Part shown: positions 42,783 to 51,385 of the stretch, one piece after another
Numbering within the stretch: position 1 is the stretch's first letter
Layout: the number at the start of each line of letters is the position of its first letter
Source of the DNA: an uncultured SAR86 cluster bacterium
GTDB lineage: Bacteria > Pseudomonadota > Gammaproteobacteria > Magnimaribacterales > D2472
Assembly (NCBI GenBank): GCA_902596165.1
Contig: CACJSU010000003.1
Span: 62,001 to 126,000, forward strand
DNA: 64,000 nt
Direction of reading: 5' to 3'
The notes under the pieces: generated by a model
The model's database searches: none
What the model was told of the DNA's origin: nothing
What the model saw: only the letters and a program-made list of their open reading frames with translations
Translations under genes and position numbers: made by a program

Positions 42783-44563
42783 GGTTTGTAAAATAAATTT
42801 ATATTTTTAGCTAGTTTAATACTTATTCCTGAAACCTTACATAAATCATCGACCGAAGAAGCTTTGATGGCTTGAATTGATTTAAAGTAATTCATCAGAT
42901 GCTTTTTCTTTTTTGGACCAAGGCCTTTTATTTTATCAAGAGAAGATTTCTTTATGGACTTATTTTTTTTCTTTCTATTGCTTGTGATAGCAAATCTATG
43001 CGATTCATCGCGAATTTGCTGAAGAAGCAAAAAACCTGCACTATCTTTTGGCATTTCAATAATGCCATCCTTGGCAAGTATTGTCTCTGTAGACCTAACT
43101 CTCTTTGAGCCCTTTACAATACTGAGTATCATTGGAGGCTTTTTAACCAAGGAAGAAAAGGTACTCAATGCAGCTTCCAGCTGAAGCTTACCCCCATCAA
43201 TTAGAATTATATCCGGCAATGGATTAATATTTGATTTTTTAATTCTCCTTTCAAGAACATGCCTAATTGAGCCTACATCATTTCCAGATAATTCTTTTGG
43301 AATATTAAAAAGTCTGTACTTTTCTTTTTCAGGGCCAAAAATAGAAAATCTCACGGCTGAAGCCACTGCATACTTGCCGCCATGATGACTTATATCAAAC
43401 CCCTCTATAGTTAGATTTTTTTTCTTTAAAGCTAAATTAGAAATTAGATCATTTATGGCAAAAGAAAATTTGTCAGTCTGATTAACACGATTTTCAATGA
43501 CTTGGTTCGCATTTAATTTGCCTAAATTGGCTATCCTCCTGAGGTTAGAGTTTATATTTGCAGAAATTAAAATTTGCTTACCAAATTTAAGTTTTACAGC
43601 TTGCTTAATCAGAGAGAGATTTCTAGGCTTGATATTTAATACAATTTTCTTAGGCAATGAGAAGCTATTTTGATAATAAGAGAATATTAAACTTTGAAAT
43701 AAATTATCAATATCTTGCAACTGATCTCCTTTCAGATAATGGGTTTTAGTTCCTCGAATCTTTCCATCCCTGACTGATAATATGCATATCCCTGTTCTGC
43801 CAAGCTTAGAGACACATGCAAAAAAATCAACGCTAACTAGAGAACTATTAAATGATTGTTCTTGATGAATAAGATCCAAGCTTTTAATTCTTTTTTTTAC
43901 CTCCTGAGCTCTTTCAAATTCCTGCTGCTCAGCAAGTTTATGCATCTGAGCCATCATTAGTGATTTAGTTTTCTTTCCAGTAGATGATAGGTATTGTTGT
44001 GAAGATGCAATATCTCCTTTATAGCTAATCTCAGAAATTAAATTTACACATGGAGCAGAGCATCGTTGCATTTGATGCTCAATACATGGTCTAGATCTAT
44101 TATTAAATGTTGCTTCGCTACAATTTCGAATTTGATAAATTTTCTGCAAATCTTTTATTGTTGCTTTAACAGCTTGAGCGCTTATATACGGACCAAAAAA
44201 ATTTTTTGAAACAGCATGCTTGGATCTTTTCATGCTGATGCTTGGATATTTATGATCCATTGAGAAATGTACATATGGATATGTCTTATCATCCCTTAAA
44301 AGAATATTAAATCGAGGTAAATTTTCTTTTATTAAAGATTGTTCTAAAAGCAAAGCTTCGGCTTCTGTGGTTGTTGAAAAAGTTTCAATTTTATCGGTAA
44401 GGTTTTTAATTTGTTGTGTTTTTCTATCCTTCAAAGATTTGCCAAAATATGAAGATACCCTTTTTTTTAGATCTTTTGCCTTACCAATATATATAATCTT
44501 ATTTTTAGAAAAAAACTTATATATTCCAGGTGTATTGGGAACTTGTTTTAAATCCAAAGGCAT
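42779..44563 (-). CDS. uvrC: UvrABC system subunit C
   Basis: 594 residues in the standard order: GIY-YIG nuclease domain at the N-terminus (NTPGIYKFF, IIYIGKAKDLKKRVSSYF), UVR motif near 200 (MHKLAEQQEFERAQEVKKR), RNase H-like nuclease with IEGFDISHHGG and LIDGGKLQLEAAL, and C-terminal HhH motifs (KGLGPKKKKHLMNYF). UvrC makes both incisions in nucleotide excision repair. It overlaps pgi by one base and pgsA by four, so the three form one unit. Length is near the family norm of about 610. Confidence 0.94.
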   Translation of the reverse strand: MPLDLKQVPNTPGIYKFFSKNKIIYIGKAKDLKKRVSSYFGKSLKDRKTQQIKNLTDKIETFSTTTEAEALLLEQSLIKENLPRFNILLRDDKTYPYVHFSMDHKYPSISMKRSKHAVSKNFFGPYISAQAVKATIKDLQKIYQIRNCSEATFNNRSRPCIEHQMQRCSAPCVNLISEISYKGDIASSQQYLSSTGKKTKSLMMAQMHKLAEQQEFERAQEVKKRIKSLDLIHQEQSFNSSLVSVDFFACVSKLGRTGICILSVRDGKIRGTKTHYLKGDQLQDIDNLFQSLIFSYYQNSFSLPKKIVLNIKPRNLSLIKQAVKLKFGKQILISANINSNLRRIANLGKLNANQVIENRVNQTDKFSFAINDLISNLALKKKNLTIEGFDISHHGGKYAVASAVRFSIFGPEKEKYRLFNIPKELSGNDVGSIRHVLERRIKKSNINPLPDIILIDGGKLQLEAALSTFSSLVKKPPMILSIVKGSKRVRSTETILAKDGIIEMPKDSAGFLLLQQIRDESHRFAITSNRKKKNKSIKKSSLDKIKGLGPKKKKHLMNYFKSIQAIKASSVDDLCKVSGISIKLAKNINLFYKP

Positions 44564-45930
44564 TAAGTTAGAAATTTTTTTGAAATAACTTTACCTGCAG
44601 CAACCCCATATTGATCAAAAGAATTAATTTGAAGCATGCAAGCAGTTATAAAAACTCTATGCTCCCAGGTTGCAAGTAAAAAACCTAAACCTTCAAGCGA
44701 TAGCTTTTTTAAATTAAGAAGATTAACAGGAGAGTTGCTATTAGTTTTTTCTAGCAAATTGTTAGACCCTTTAAAGTCAGAAGATAACAAAGAAGCCTGC
44801 CCCCTTGCTTGAGCAGATGATAAAGTGCTATTAGTTGAGGCTGAATAAACAATATCAGTACAAAACTCTGCTGTGCCTTGATGCAATAATTGAAAGTAAG
44901 AGTGTTGGGCAGTGGAACCAAAACCTCCAAAAATTGACTGGCCTGTCTCTTGAAAAAAAGATTTAGGATTAGCTTGTTTTCCAAGCGACTCCATTTCAAG
45001 TTGTTGAATGTAATTAGTTAGTGATCGTAATTTCCAATTATAGGAGAGTACTACTCTGTTCTTTTTATTTTTAAAGTTAGCAAACCACAAATCTGAGAAT
45101 GCTAATATTTTTACAAATTTTTGATATTGTTTATCTTCTTTCGATGAGCCTAGTAGCATTTTATCTGCATTAAAACCACCTTTTAAAAATTTAGAAAAAT
45201 TATTTTCTAATTCAACGCTTAGAGATATTGGTGACCAAATAGAATACCTCCCCCCAACAGACTCAGGAAATGGAACGATGCAGCTTTTTTTGAAACCCAT
45301 AGAAATAGCTTTTTTTGTATTTGCTGTAATAACTATTGAATTTTTTGAATTTCTCTCGTGGCCAAGCCATTTAAAGCATAACAATGTCTCATCTGTTGAT
45401 AATGATTTTGATGAAAAAATATAGAAATTCTTTTGTCCAATCAATGGTTTCAATATTGAGTTAAATTCATCTTTATCAGGCCCAGAGACAAAATAGTAAT
45501 TGAAATTTGATGATTGCTTATTTGTAAACTCTTGAAGGAGCTTTGGCCCCTCATATGAACCGCCAATACCAAAAGTAATAATATTCTGAAAGCCTTCCCT
45601 TTTGATTCTTTTGATATGGGGTGCTGTAATTTTCTTAAAGTTAAAATCTTCTGATTTTGGATTAATGCGATATTGATGATGCATAGCTGGTTTATTCTCT
45701 GTCTTGTTAACAATCTCGCCACTAAACAGGTCTTCTAAAGAGCCTTGCAAATCTAGCTTCTGTGAAAATTCATCAAAAATTTTATAATGCTTAGATGAAA
45801 AATCTTTTAAGTGAGGATGATAATCAAGAAACTCTGATTCAAACTTAAATGATAGTTTTCTATTCTTAAACCCAGACTTGGACAGCTTCTTAAGGTCTGA
45901 AAAGATACTTTTAGCAGACCTAGTATCCAT
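44563..45930 (-). CDS. pgi: Glucose-6-phosphate isomerase, short form
   Basis: 455 residues against about 549 in E. coli. Kept motifs: TFGIGGSYEGPKLL, FYIFSSKSLSTDETL, PFPESVGGRYSIWSPISLS (with the VGGRYS core), LEMESLGKQ with the catalytic Glu, and QHSYFQLLHQGT with the catalytic His. It interconverts glucose-6-phosphate and fructose-6-phosphate. The shortening is mainly in the N-terminal part and in loops, giving a length like that of Firmicute Pgi. It overlaps uvrC by one base and pyrF by 11 bases (45920-45930). Confidence 0.9.
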   Translation of the reverse strand: MDTRSAKSIFSDLKKLSKSGFKNRKLSFKFESEFLDYHPHLKDFSSKHYKIFDEFSQKLDLQGSLEDLFSGEIVNKTENKPAMHHQYRINPKSEDFNFKKITAPHIKRIKREGFQNIITFGIGGSYEGPKLLQEFTNKQSSNFNYYFVSGPDKDEFNSILKPLIGQKNFYIFSSKSLSTDETLLCFKWLGHERNSKNSIVITANTKKAISMGFKKSCIVPFPESVGGRYSIWSPISLSVELENNFSKFLKGGFNADKMLLGSSKEDKQYQKFVKILAFSDLWFANFKNKKNRVVLSYNWKLRSLTNYIQQLEMESLGKQANPKSFFQETGQSIFGGFGSTAQHSYFQLLHQGTAEFCTDIVYSASTNSTLSSAQARGQASLLSSDFKGSNNLLEKTNSNSPVNLLNLKKLSLEGLGFLLATWEHRVFITACMLQINSFDQYGVAAGKVISKKFLT

Positions 45931-46606
45931 ATATCAAATTATTAAAATTTTTTAATTCTTTTAAAATATCTTCAGCTTGAGTAATGGGCCTGCCAATAAC
46001 TAAAAATGAAGCTCCATTCTCAATAGCACTTTTAGCACTCATTGTTCTTGCCTGATCATCTTCTACTTTAACATTTCTTATTCCTGGCGTGATTTTAATT
46101 GAATTAGGATTCAAAATATTATTAGCCACTTCTAATTCATGAGGGGAACAAACAATGCCGTCTAGATTAGTATCTTTAGCCATATTAAATAAATTTACTA
46201 TTTGATCATTAAGAGAATTGCCAAATAAAGCCAATATATCTAATTCCTTCAAGCTTGTAAGCACAGAAACTCCAATAACCTTTGCATTTATATTTTTACC
46301 CGCATCCATTGCTTTGTTTAGCATTTTCTCACCACCAGACAAATGAACTGTAAGCATTTCAATTTCGCAGTCATTGAAGCCTAAAATTGTGTCATGAACT
46401 GTATTTGGTATGTCATGAAATTTTAAGTCAAGAAAAATTTTGAATCCACGCCTAGATACTGACTGAAGAAATGATTTGCCCAGAGCATTAAACACTATAC
46501 TCCCTATTTTAATCCTACAAAGCTCTGGATCTAGCTGATCTAAAATGGAATTAGCTTTTGAAAGATCATATGTATCAATAGCTACAATGATTCTTGGATC
46601 AGCCAT
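45920..46606 (-). CDS. pyrF: Orotidine 5'-phosphate decarboxylase
   Basis: 228 residues from the ATG at 46606, giving PRIIVAIDTYDLSKA at the N-terminus; a longer frame to 46693 overlaps ihfB and is rejected. IFLDLKFHDIPNTV carries the catalytic Asp-Lys-Asp set, and LVIGRPITQA binds the phosphate. It makes UMP, the last step of pyrimidine synthesis. ihfB and pyrF are neighbours in many gammaproteobacteria near rpsA; here both have come to sit downstream of ihfA. It overlaps ihfB by eight bases. Confidence 0.92.
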   Translation of the reverse strand: MADPRIIVAIDTYDLSKANSILDQLDPELCRIKIGSIVFNALGKSFLQSVSRRGFKIFLDLKFHDIPNTVHDTILGFNDCEIEMLTVHLSGGEKMLNKAMDAGKNINAKVIGVSVLTSLKELDILALFGNSLNDQIVNLFNMAKDTNLDGIVCSPHELEVANNILNPNSIKITPGIRNVKVEDDQARTMSAKSAIENGASFLVIGRPITQAEDILKELKNFNNLIYGY

Positions 46607-46895
46607 CAGCTTTAAGGAGTTTCTTTGAAGCTTTAAAATGCATAATAGATGTTTCCCCCAAATAAGATTCTTCTTTTGTCTTAGGATTGACAAATCTTCT
46701 TGGTCTTATGGTTTTTTTTGAGAATGAACCAAAACCTCTTATTTCAACTCTATTATCTAATGCAACAGTATTAATGATTTCCTGCAGAATTAAATCAATT
46801 CCTTCAAGAATTATTTCATCATTTAAAGATGGAAATCTTCTTGATAGATGAATTGCTAAGTCAGATTTATTAAAATTTTGTATTTGTTTCTTCAT
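46599..46895 (-). CDS. ihfB: IHF beta subunit-like (HU/IHF family)
   Basis: 98 residues: KSDLAIHLSRRFPSLNDEII, GIDLILQEIINTVALDNRVE and IRGFGSFSKKTIRPRRFVNP with the DNA-intercalating Pro-containing arm. In IHF-beta the arm reads GRNPKT; here it is FVNPKT. It pairs with IhfA to bend DNA in recombination, replication and transcription. In gammaproteobacteria ihfB usually follows rpsA; here it follows ihfA by two bases, so both IHF subunits come from one mRNA. Pairing with IhfA is inferred from neighbour and family. Confidence 0.85.
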   Translation of the reverse strand: MKKQIQNFNKSDLAIHLSRRFPSLNDEIILEGIDLILQEIINTVALDNRVEIRGFGSFSKKTIRPRRFVNPKTKEESYLGETSIMHFKASKKLLKADG

Positions 46896-46897
46896 TT

Positions 46898-47176
46898 TTA
46901 GTTTAAGAAGTACTTAGCTTTTGAAGTTGGGCTAAAACGAACTTTATTTTGGGATGGAATCTTATAATTTTTCATGCTCTTTGGATTTCTGCCTATTCTT
47001 TCTTTTGTTGTAAATATTTCAAAAGAACCAAACCCAGAAAGCTTAAGGCTTTTTTTAGATCTAAGCGTTGTTTTTAAAGCTTTAAAAAATTCATCTACCA
47101 GAGAATTAGAGATATCAACAGAAAGCTTCAATTCTTTTTTTAATAATGCACTGAGATCCTTCTTGGTCAAATTCAT
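46898..47176 (-). CDS. ihfA: IHF alpha subunit
   Basis: 92 residues: LTKKDLSALLKKELKLSVD, LVDEFFKALKTTLRSKKSLK, LSGFGSFEIFTTKERIGRNP (arm with the intercalating Pro of GRNPKS). Its start overlaps the end of pheT by four bases, the standard pheST-ihfA order in gammaproteobacteria. It works as a dimer with IhfB. Slightly shorter than E. coli IhfA (99 residues). Confidence 0.9.
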   Translation of the reverse strand: MNLTKKDLSALLKKELKLSVDISNSLVDEFFKALKTTLRSKKSLKLSGFGSFEIFTTKERIGRNPKSMKNYKIPSQNKVRFSPTSKAKYFLN

Positions 47177-49188
47177 GACCTTATTTTAGCATTCAATCTT
47201 TTTTCTAAAAGTCTCAAAGTCATATGCATTGATCTATTAATTTCAGATTCTAATAAAGATTTAGCATTGCTTTGAAAAGTAAATCTTAACGTCATGCTAA
47301 TAAAGCCTTTGGGGATATCTTTTCCTTCGAAAGTATCAATAAGGTTAAATGAGGTTAGGTGCTTAATTGCTCCCTGAGCTATCAAGTTTTCAACCTCTTT
47401 ATAAACAATAGATTTATCTATAACAATATTAATATCTCTGGTTGATGATGGAAACTTACTTGTCTTTTTAATTTTAGGATTCTTGATAGATAATGAAATT
47501 TTCTCTGGATAAATTTCAAATCCATAAGCGACTTTTTTGATTAACTTTTCTGTAATAGATAGGTCAATTTCGCCAATTATTCCAATTTTTTGTTTGCCAG
47601 CAAATATATCTAATGCATTTTCATTAAATGGGCTTAAAGAACTCGCTTTGTTAAATTCTACATTTTGTATGCCAAGTGTTTGTAGTAATTTTAAAATTTC
47701 AGCCTTTATTGAAAAAAAATCGTATATGAATTTTTTCTGGTTCCAGCCTTGATTAAGTTCGTGATTGTAAATAATTCCAGATAAATGTAACGATTGCACA
47801 AAACCTCTTTTTTCCTTTTTAAATACATTGCCAGCTTCAAAAAATTTAATAGATGTATATTCTTTCTTTACATTCTTATTTACTGCAGTAAATAAAGACC
47901 AAAATAGACTTCCCCTAAGAAATGGCTCATTTTCATTGATAGGGTTTCTCAGTTCAGCAGCAGTCCAATTCTTAGGATTTAATTTTTTAAAAGATTTTAT
48001 GGAAACAAATGGCATATGCATTAGCTCTTTAAAGCCAGCATAAACAAACCCAAGCCTAAGTTTATCCAATACATCATCCTCTTTATTTTTTATGATTGGG
48101 CCAGCCTTGGGTATTGATATAGGAATATTGTCATACCCATAACACCTTAGTAATTCCTCATATAAGTCTTCTTCAAGACAAATATCAAATCTATGACTAG
48201 GAATATTAAATACAAGACTTTTTGAGTTCTTGCTCACAACATCAAAACCTAGATTTTTTAATATTAGGCTCGCTTGGCTTGCCTTCATGCTGAGGCCAGA
48301 AAAATTATTAAATCTTTCTATATTAAGATGCACATTTTTCTCTCTAGTTTTTATAGACTTTGAATGATATAACTCAATTGAATCGTATGTTGAGATTTGA
48401 TTTAATAGAAACACGTATCTTTCTATAGCTAATTGCTGAATTTCTGGATCTACACCTCTCTCAAAGCGATGCGACGCATCGGTTGCTAGACCATATTTTC
48501 TAGCTTGATTAACTATAGTTTCGGGTTTAAAAAAAGCAGCTTCTACAGCAATATTAGAAGTATTAGATGAAACTGAAGATCTTTCACTACCAATGATTCC
48601 AGCTATAGCTTGAATACCAGATTGATCTTGGATTGTTAGTGAGGATAATTGAATATCTTTTACATCACCCCCTATAACTTCTAATGAATTATTATTTGAC
48701 TTAGGGAATTGAATATTAATAGGTAGATCCAACTTATCTAAATCAAATACATGCATTGGAGCGCCAATTTCTAACATCACATAATTACCTAAATCTACTA
48801 GGGGATGTATTAATGGAACCCCAGCAGATTCAATAAAATTTCGTTTTTTAGCATCTAGATTTTTAATTTTTTGCAAACCCTCAACAAGCATTAAGTGATA
48901 GTTCCCGCAACCAGAACCATCGATTTGACTAATAACTTTCTGGTCTTTGATTAAATTTAGTTTAGATGTCTTTAATTTATTATTAGATTTTCTTCCTTGG
49001 TAAGCATAGAATTCCCTTTCCAAACCTGTAAGCGATAGCATATCTCCTCGATTTGGGGTTATGTCAAACTCTATTACATCTCCCACAGATTCACATTCAA
49101 AGCCCACTTGAGTGAATAAATCTACAAGTCTATTTTGGCTAAGCTTTGTATTAAGAAAATTCTTTAAATATGAATATTGAATTTTCAT
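47173..49188 (-). CDS. pheT: Phenylalanyl-tRNA synthetase beta subunit lacking the tRNA-binding-type (B2) domain
   Basis: 671 residues against about 795 in E. coli. The N-terminus (YSYLKNFLNTKLSQNRLVDL) jumps from FECESVGD at residues 30-37 directly to VIEFDITPNRGDMLSLTG, so the OB-fold tRNA_bind (B2) domain of about 110 residues is missing in frame. The later B3/B4 editing region (ATDASHRFERGVDPE), B5, catalytic-like core (LEEDLYEELLRCYGYDNIPI) and C-terminal anticodon-binding FDX domain (SKFPSSTRDINIVIDKS) are kept. With PheS it charges tRNA-Phe. It overlaps pheS by four bases and ihfA by four. Confidence 0.92.
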   Translation of the reverse strand: MKIQYSYLKNFLNTKLSQNRLVDLFTQVGFECESVGDVIEFDITPNRGDMLSLTGLEREFYAYQGRKSNNKLKTSKLNLIKDQKVISQIDGSGCGNYHLMLVEGLQKIKNLDAKKRNFIESAGVPLIHPLVDLGNYVMLEIGAPMHVFDLDKLDLPINIQFPKSNNNSLEVIGGDVKDIQLSSLTIQDQSGIQAIAGIIGSERSSVSSNTSNIAVEAAFFKPETIVNQARKYGLATDASHRFERGVDPEIQQLAIERYVFLLNQISTYDSIELYHSKSIKTREKNVHLNIERFNNFSGLSMKASQASLILKNLGFDVVSKNSKSLVFNIPSHRFDICLEEDLYEELLRCYGYDNIPISIPKAGPIIKNKEDDVLDKLRLGFVYAGFKELMHMPFVSIKSFKKLNPKNWTAAELRNPINENEPFLRGSLFWSLFTAVNKNVKKEYTSIKFFEAGNVFKKEKRGFVQSLHLSGIIYNHELNQGWNQKKFIYDFFSIKAEILKLLQTLGIQNVEFNKASSLSPFNENALDIFAGKQKIGIIGEIDLSITEKLIKKVAYGFEIYPEKISLSIKNPKIKKTSKFPSSTRDINIVIDKSIVYKEVENLIAQGAIKHLTSFNLIDTFEGKDIPKGFISMTLRFTFQSNAKSLLESEINRSMHMTLRLLEKRLNAKIRS

Positions 49189-50168
49189 GAAGGAAATTGA
49201 TTTAAAAAGTCTAAATTTGAAGAATAAAATTCTCTGATATCTGTGACGCCATAATAAAGCATAGCTAATCTCTCAATCCCCATACCAAAGGCAAAACCAC
49301 GGAATTTTTTAGTATCAATATTACATCCCTTAAGAACATTAGGGTGAACCATTCCACAACCTAAAATTTCTAACCAACCTTTGTTTCCAAATTTTATGTC
49401 AACTTCAGCTGAAGGCTCTGTAAACGGAAAATAGGACGGCCTAAACCTTACATCCATTTTTTCATTAAAAAAGTCTTCCAGGAAGTCAATAAGAATTCCT
49501 TTTAAGTCTCCAAATGTAACTCCTTCATCCACTACCAAACCTTCTATTTGGGTGAACATTGGAAGATGAGTAGTATCAGAATCACACCTAAAGACTCTTC
49601 CAGGAGAAAGCATATATAAAGGCAAATCCTCTGATAGCATTGCATGGATTTGAGTGTTTGAGGTATGTGTTCTCAACAAATAATCTGAACTACTTTTAGA
49701 ATTCAGATAAAAAGTGTCATGCATTTGTCTTGCGGGATGATTTTCAGGAAAATTTAAAGCCTCAAAATTATAAAAGTCTGTTTCGATCTCATTGCCAGAA
49801 AAAATTTGATAGTTTAATGGAGCAAAATATTTAATAATTTTTTTTGAAATTTTTGTTATTGGATGCTCAGAACCTAGATTATAAGGATCGGCCGGGAGAG
49901 TGACATCTAGCTTAACAAGATTACTTTTATTCTCCATTTCAGCCAGGGCAGTTTCAAATAATTTAGTTAAATCATCTTTAAGTATATTCAATTCCTTAGC
50001 AGCAATTACTTTTTCTTCTGACTTAAGATCTCTAAGCTTAGAGAATGAAGAAGCAATAAAAGATTTCTTACCAAGAAATTGAGCTCTTAGTTGAAAGAAT
50101 TCAGCCTCTGATTGAATGGATTTTAATTTGAGCGCGGCTGTTTCAATTAAATCCTGAGGGATTTGCAT
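49185..50168 (-). CDS. pheS: Phenylalanyl-tRNA synthetase alpha subunit
   Basis: 327 residues, the same as E. coli. N-terminal coiled coil (about 5-85), then the class II catalytic core with HPARQMHDTFYL, LLRTHTSNTQIHAM, FRCDSDTTHLPMFTQIEGL, and motif 3 in FGMGIERLAMLYYGVTDIR. It activates phenylalanine and forms the alpha2-beta2 enzyme with PheT. It follows rplT by seven bases and overlaps pheT by four, all within the infC operon. Confidence 0.95.
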   Translation of the reverse strand: MQIPQDLIETAALKLKSIQSEAEFFQLRAQFLGKKSFIASSFSKLRDLKSEEKVIAAKELNILKDDLTKLFETALAEMENKSNLVKLDVTLPADPYNLGSEHPITKISKKIIKYFAPLNYQIFSGNEIETDFYNFEALNFPENHPARQMHDTFYLNSKSSSDYLLRTHTSNTQIHAMLSEDLPLYMLSPGRVFRCDSDTTHLPMFTQIEGLVVDEGVTFGDLKGILIDFLEDFFNEKMDVRFRPSYFPFTEPSAEVDIKFGNKGWLEILGCGMVHPNVLKGCNIDTKKFRGFAFGMGIERLAMLYYGVTDIREFYSSNLDFLNQFPS

Positions 50169-50175
50169 GAGAACA

Positions 50176-50523
50176 TTATACCCTGACTTTTTCTACGATT
50201 TTCTTAAAAGTATCAGGATCAGAAAATGCAATGCCGGCTAGAGACTTTCTATCAAGCTTTACATTAGCTTTAGAAAGTTGATTGATAAATCTGCTATAAG
50301 AAACTTCTAACGGCAATAAAGCTGCTGAGATTCTTGAGATCCATAATGAACGAAAGGTTCTTTTCTTATTCCTTCTGTCTCTAAATGCATACTGAAGAGC
50401 TTTTACGTTAGATTGTTTTGCAGTTCTAAATAATCTGCTTCTAGCGCCATAGTGACCTTTAGTCGCTTTTAGTACTTTCTTATGCTTTGCTTTTGCTGTT
50501 AATGCTTTAGTTACTCTAGGCAT
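50176..50523 (-). CDS. rplT: 50S ribosomal protein L20
   Basis: 115 residues, basic. VLKATKGHYGARSRLFRTAK and RRNKKRTFRSLWISRI are strongly conserved L20 segments, and the C-terminal LDRKSLAGIAFSDPDTF binds 23S rRNA. L20 is an early assembly protein and, in E. coli, represses its own operon through the rpmI leader. It follows rpmI by five bases in the usual infC-rpmI-rplT order. Confidence 0.96.
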   Translation of the reverse strand: MPRVTKALTAKAKHKKVLKATKGHYGARSRLFRTAKQSNVKALQYAFRDRRNKKRTFRSLWISRISAALLPLEVSYSRFINQLSKANVKLDRKSLAGIAFSDPDTFKKIVEKVRV

Positions 50524-50528
50524 GATAT

Positions 50529-50726
50529 TTAAATGTTATATAAAAGTTTTTGCGCAATTTTTTTTGTCTCGTCAGCCATCTTAATCATTCCGCGATTATG
50601 ACGCTTTCTTTTAGTGGTTTGCTTGGTCAAGATATGAGCGCGAGAAGCACTTCTTCTTTTCAAGCCACTGCCAGTAGCTTTAAAACGCTTTTTTGCACTT
50701 GAATGTGTTTTTAATTTATAACCCAT
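50529..50726 (-). CDS. rpmI: 50S ribosomal protein L35
   Basis: 65 residues: [20 protein letters not shown], then [19 protein letters not shown], the normal L35 sequence and length. It is two bases downstream of infC and five upstream of rplT. Its mRNA start region is the likely site for L20 control, as in E. coli, but no obvious pseudoknot can be read without folding. Confidence 0.96.
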   Translation of the reverse strand: MGYKLKTHSSAKKRFKATGSGLKRRSASRAHILTKQTTKRKRHNRGMIKMADETKKIAQKLLYNI

Positions 50727-50728
50727 AA

Positions 50729-51250
50729 TTATTTCTTTCTTATTTTTGAGAGAACCATCAATAATTGTCTACCCTCAAGAGATGGCTCTTGGTCAACCTG
50801 AGCTATCTCTTGGAGGTCTTCCCTCAAACGATTAAGAAGATCAAGACCTAAATTACTATTTAATATTTCCCTACCTCTAAATCGAACGCTGATTTTAGTC
50901 TTATCTCCATCATTAATAAAGCTTTTTATCTTTTTTAATTTAATATTGTAGTCACCAATATCAGTAGTAGGACGAAATTTAATCTCTTTTAAAGATTGTT
51001 TTTTAGGTTTTTTAGTACCGCCAGAGCTTTTTTTCTTTTCAAATTGAAATTTACCAAAATCTAAGAGCTTGCAAACTACTGGCTGGGTGTCAGATGGAGA
51101 AACCTGAACTAAATCAAGACTTTTTTTCTGCGCCTCTTCCAAAGCATCATCGATACCCAATAATCCTATTTTTTCTCCATCAGAGCCAATAAGCATAACC
51201 TCTTTTGCATAGATATTGTTGTTTATAGGAGTCGTTGATTTATTTTTCAA
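50729..51250 (-). CDS. infC: Translation initiation factor IF-3 (non-ATG start)
   Basis: About 173 residues. [20 protein letters not shown] (N-domain), the lysine-rich linker, [20 protein letters not shown] and VRFRGREI (C-domain) are typical. IF-3 checks start codons on the 30S subunit. No ATG fits the start: TTG at 51250 is annotated here, but ATC at 51256-51254 lies nine bases from AAGG (complement of 51266-51269), while TTG lies 15 away. IF-3 genes classically use rare starts such as AUU so that IF-3 can repress itself, so ATC is a serious alternative; it would add two residues. Confidence 0.9.
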   Translation of the reverse strand: MKNKSTTPINNNIYAKEVMLIGSDGEKIGLLGIDDALEEAQKKSLDLVQVSPSDTQPVVCKLLDFGKFQFEKKKSSGGTKKPKKQSLKEIKFRPTTDIGDYNIKLKKIKSFINDGDKTKISVRFRGREILNSNLGLDLLNRLREDLQEIAQVDQEPSLEGRQLLMVLSKIRKK

Positions 51251-51353
51251 AGCGATAGCTAAAGACCTTATATAGAAATAGAAAGAGAGGGATTAATCAA
51301 AATATCTTTGATGTGAAATATGGATTGCTAAGTGATTTAACATTGAGATGGAT

Positions 51354-51359
51354 TTTATA
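51354..51359 (-). promoter_or_regulatory. Candidate extended -10 box for the infC operon
   Basis: On the minus strand, between pdxH and infC, the stretch TGCTATAAAAT resembles an extended -10 element (TGnTATAAA). No good -35 is visible. It would place the start point about 90 bases ahead of infC, leaving an AT-rich leader. This is the only space between pdxH and infC (about 130 bases). Confidence 0.35.
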
Positions 51360-51385
51360 GCATTATTCACAAAAAGAAAACATTC

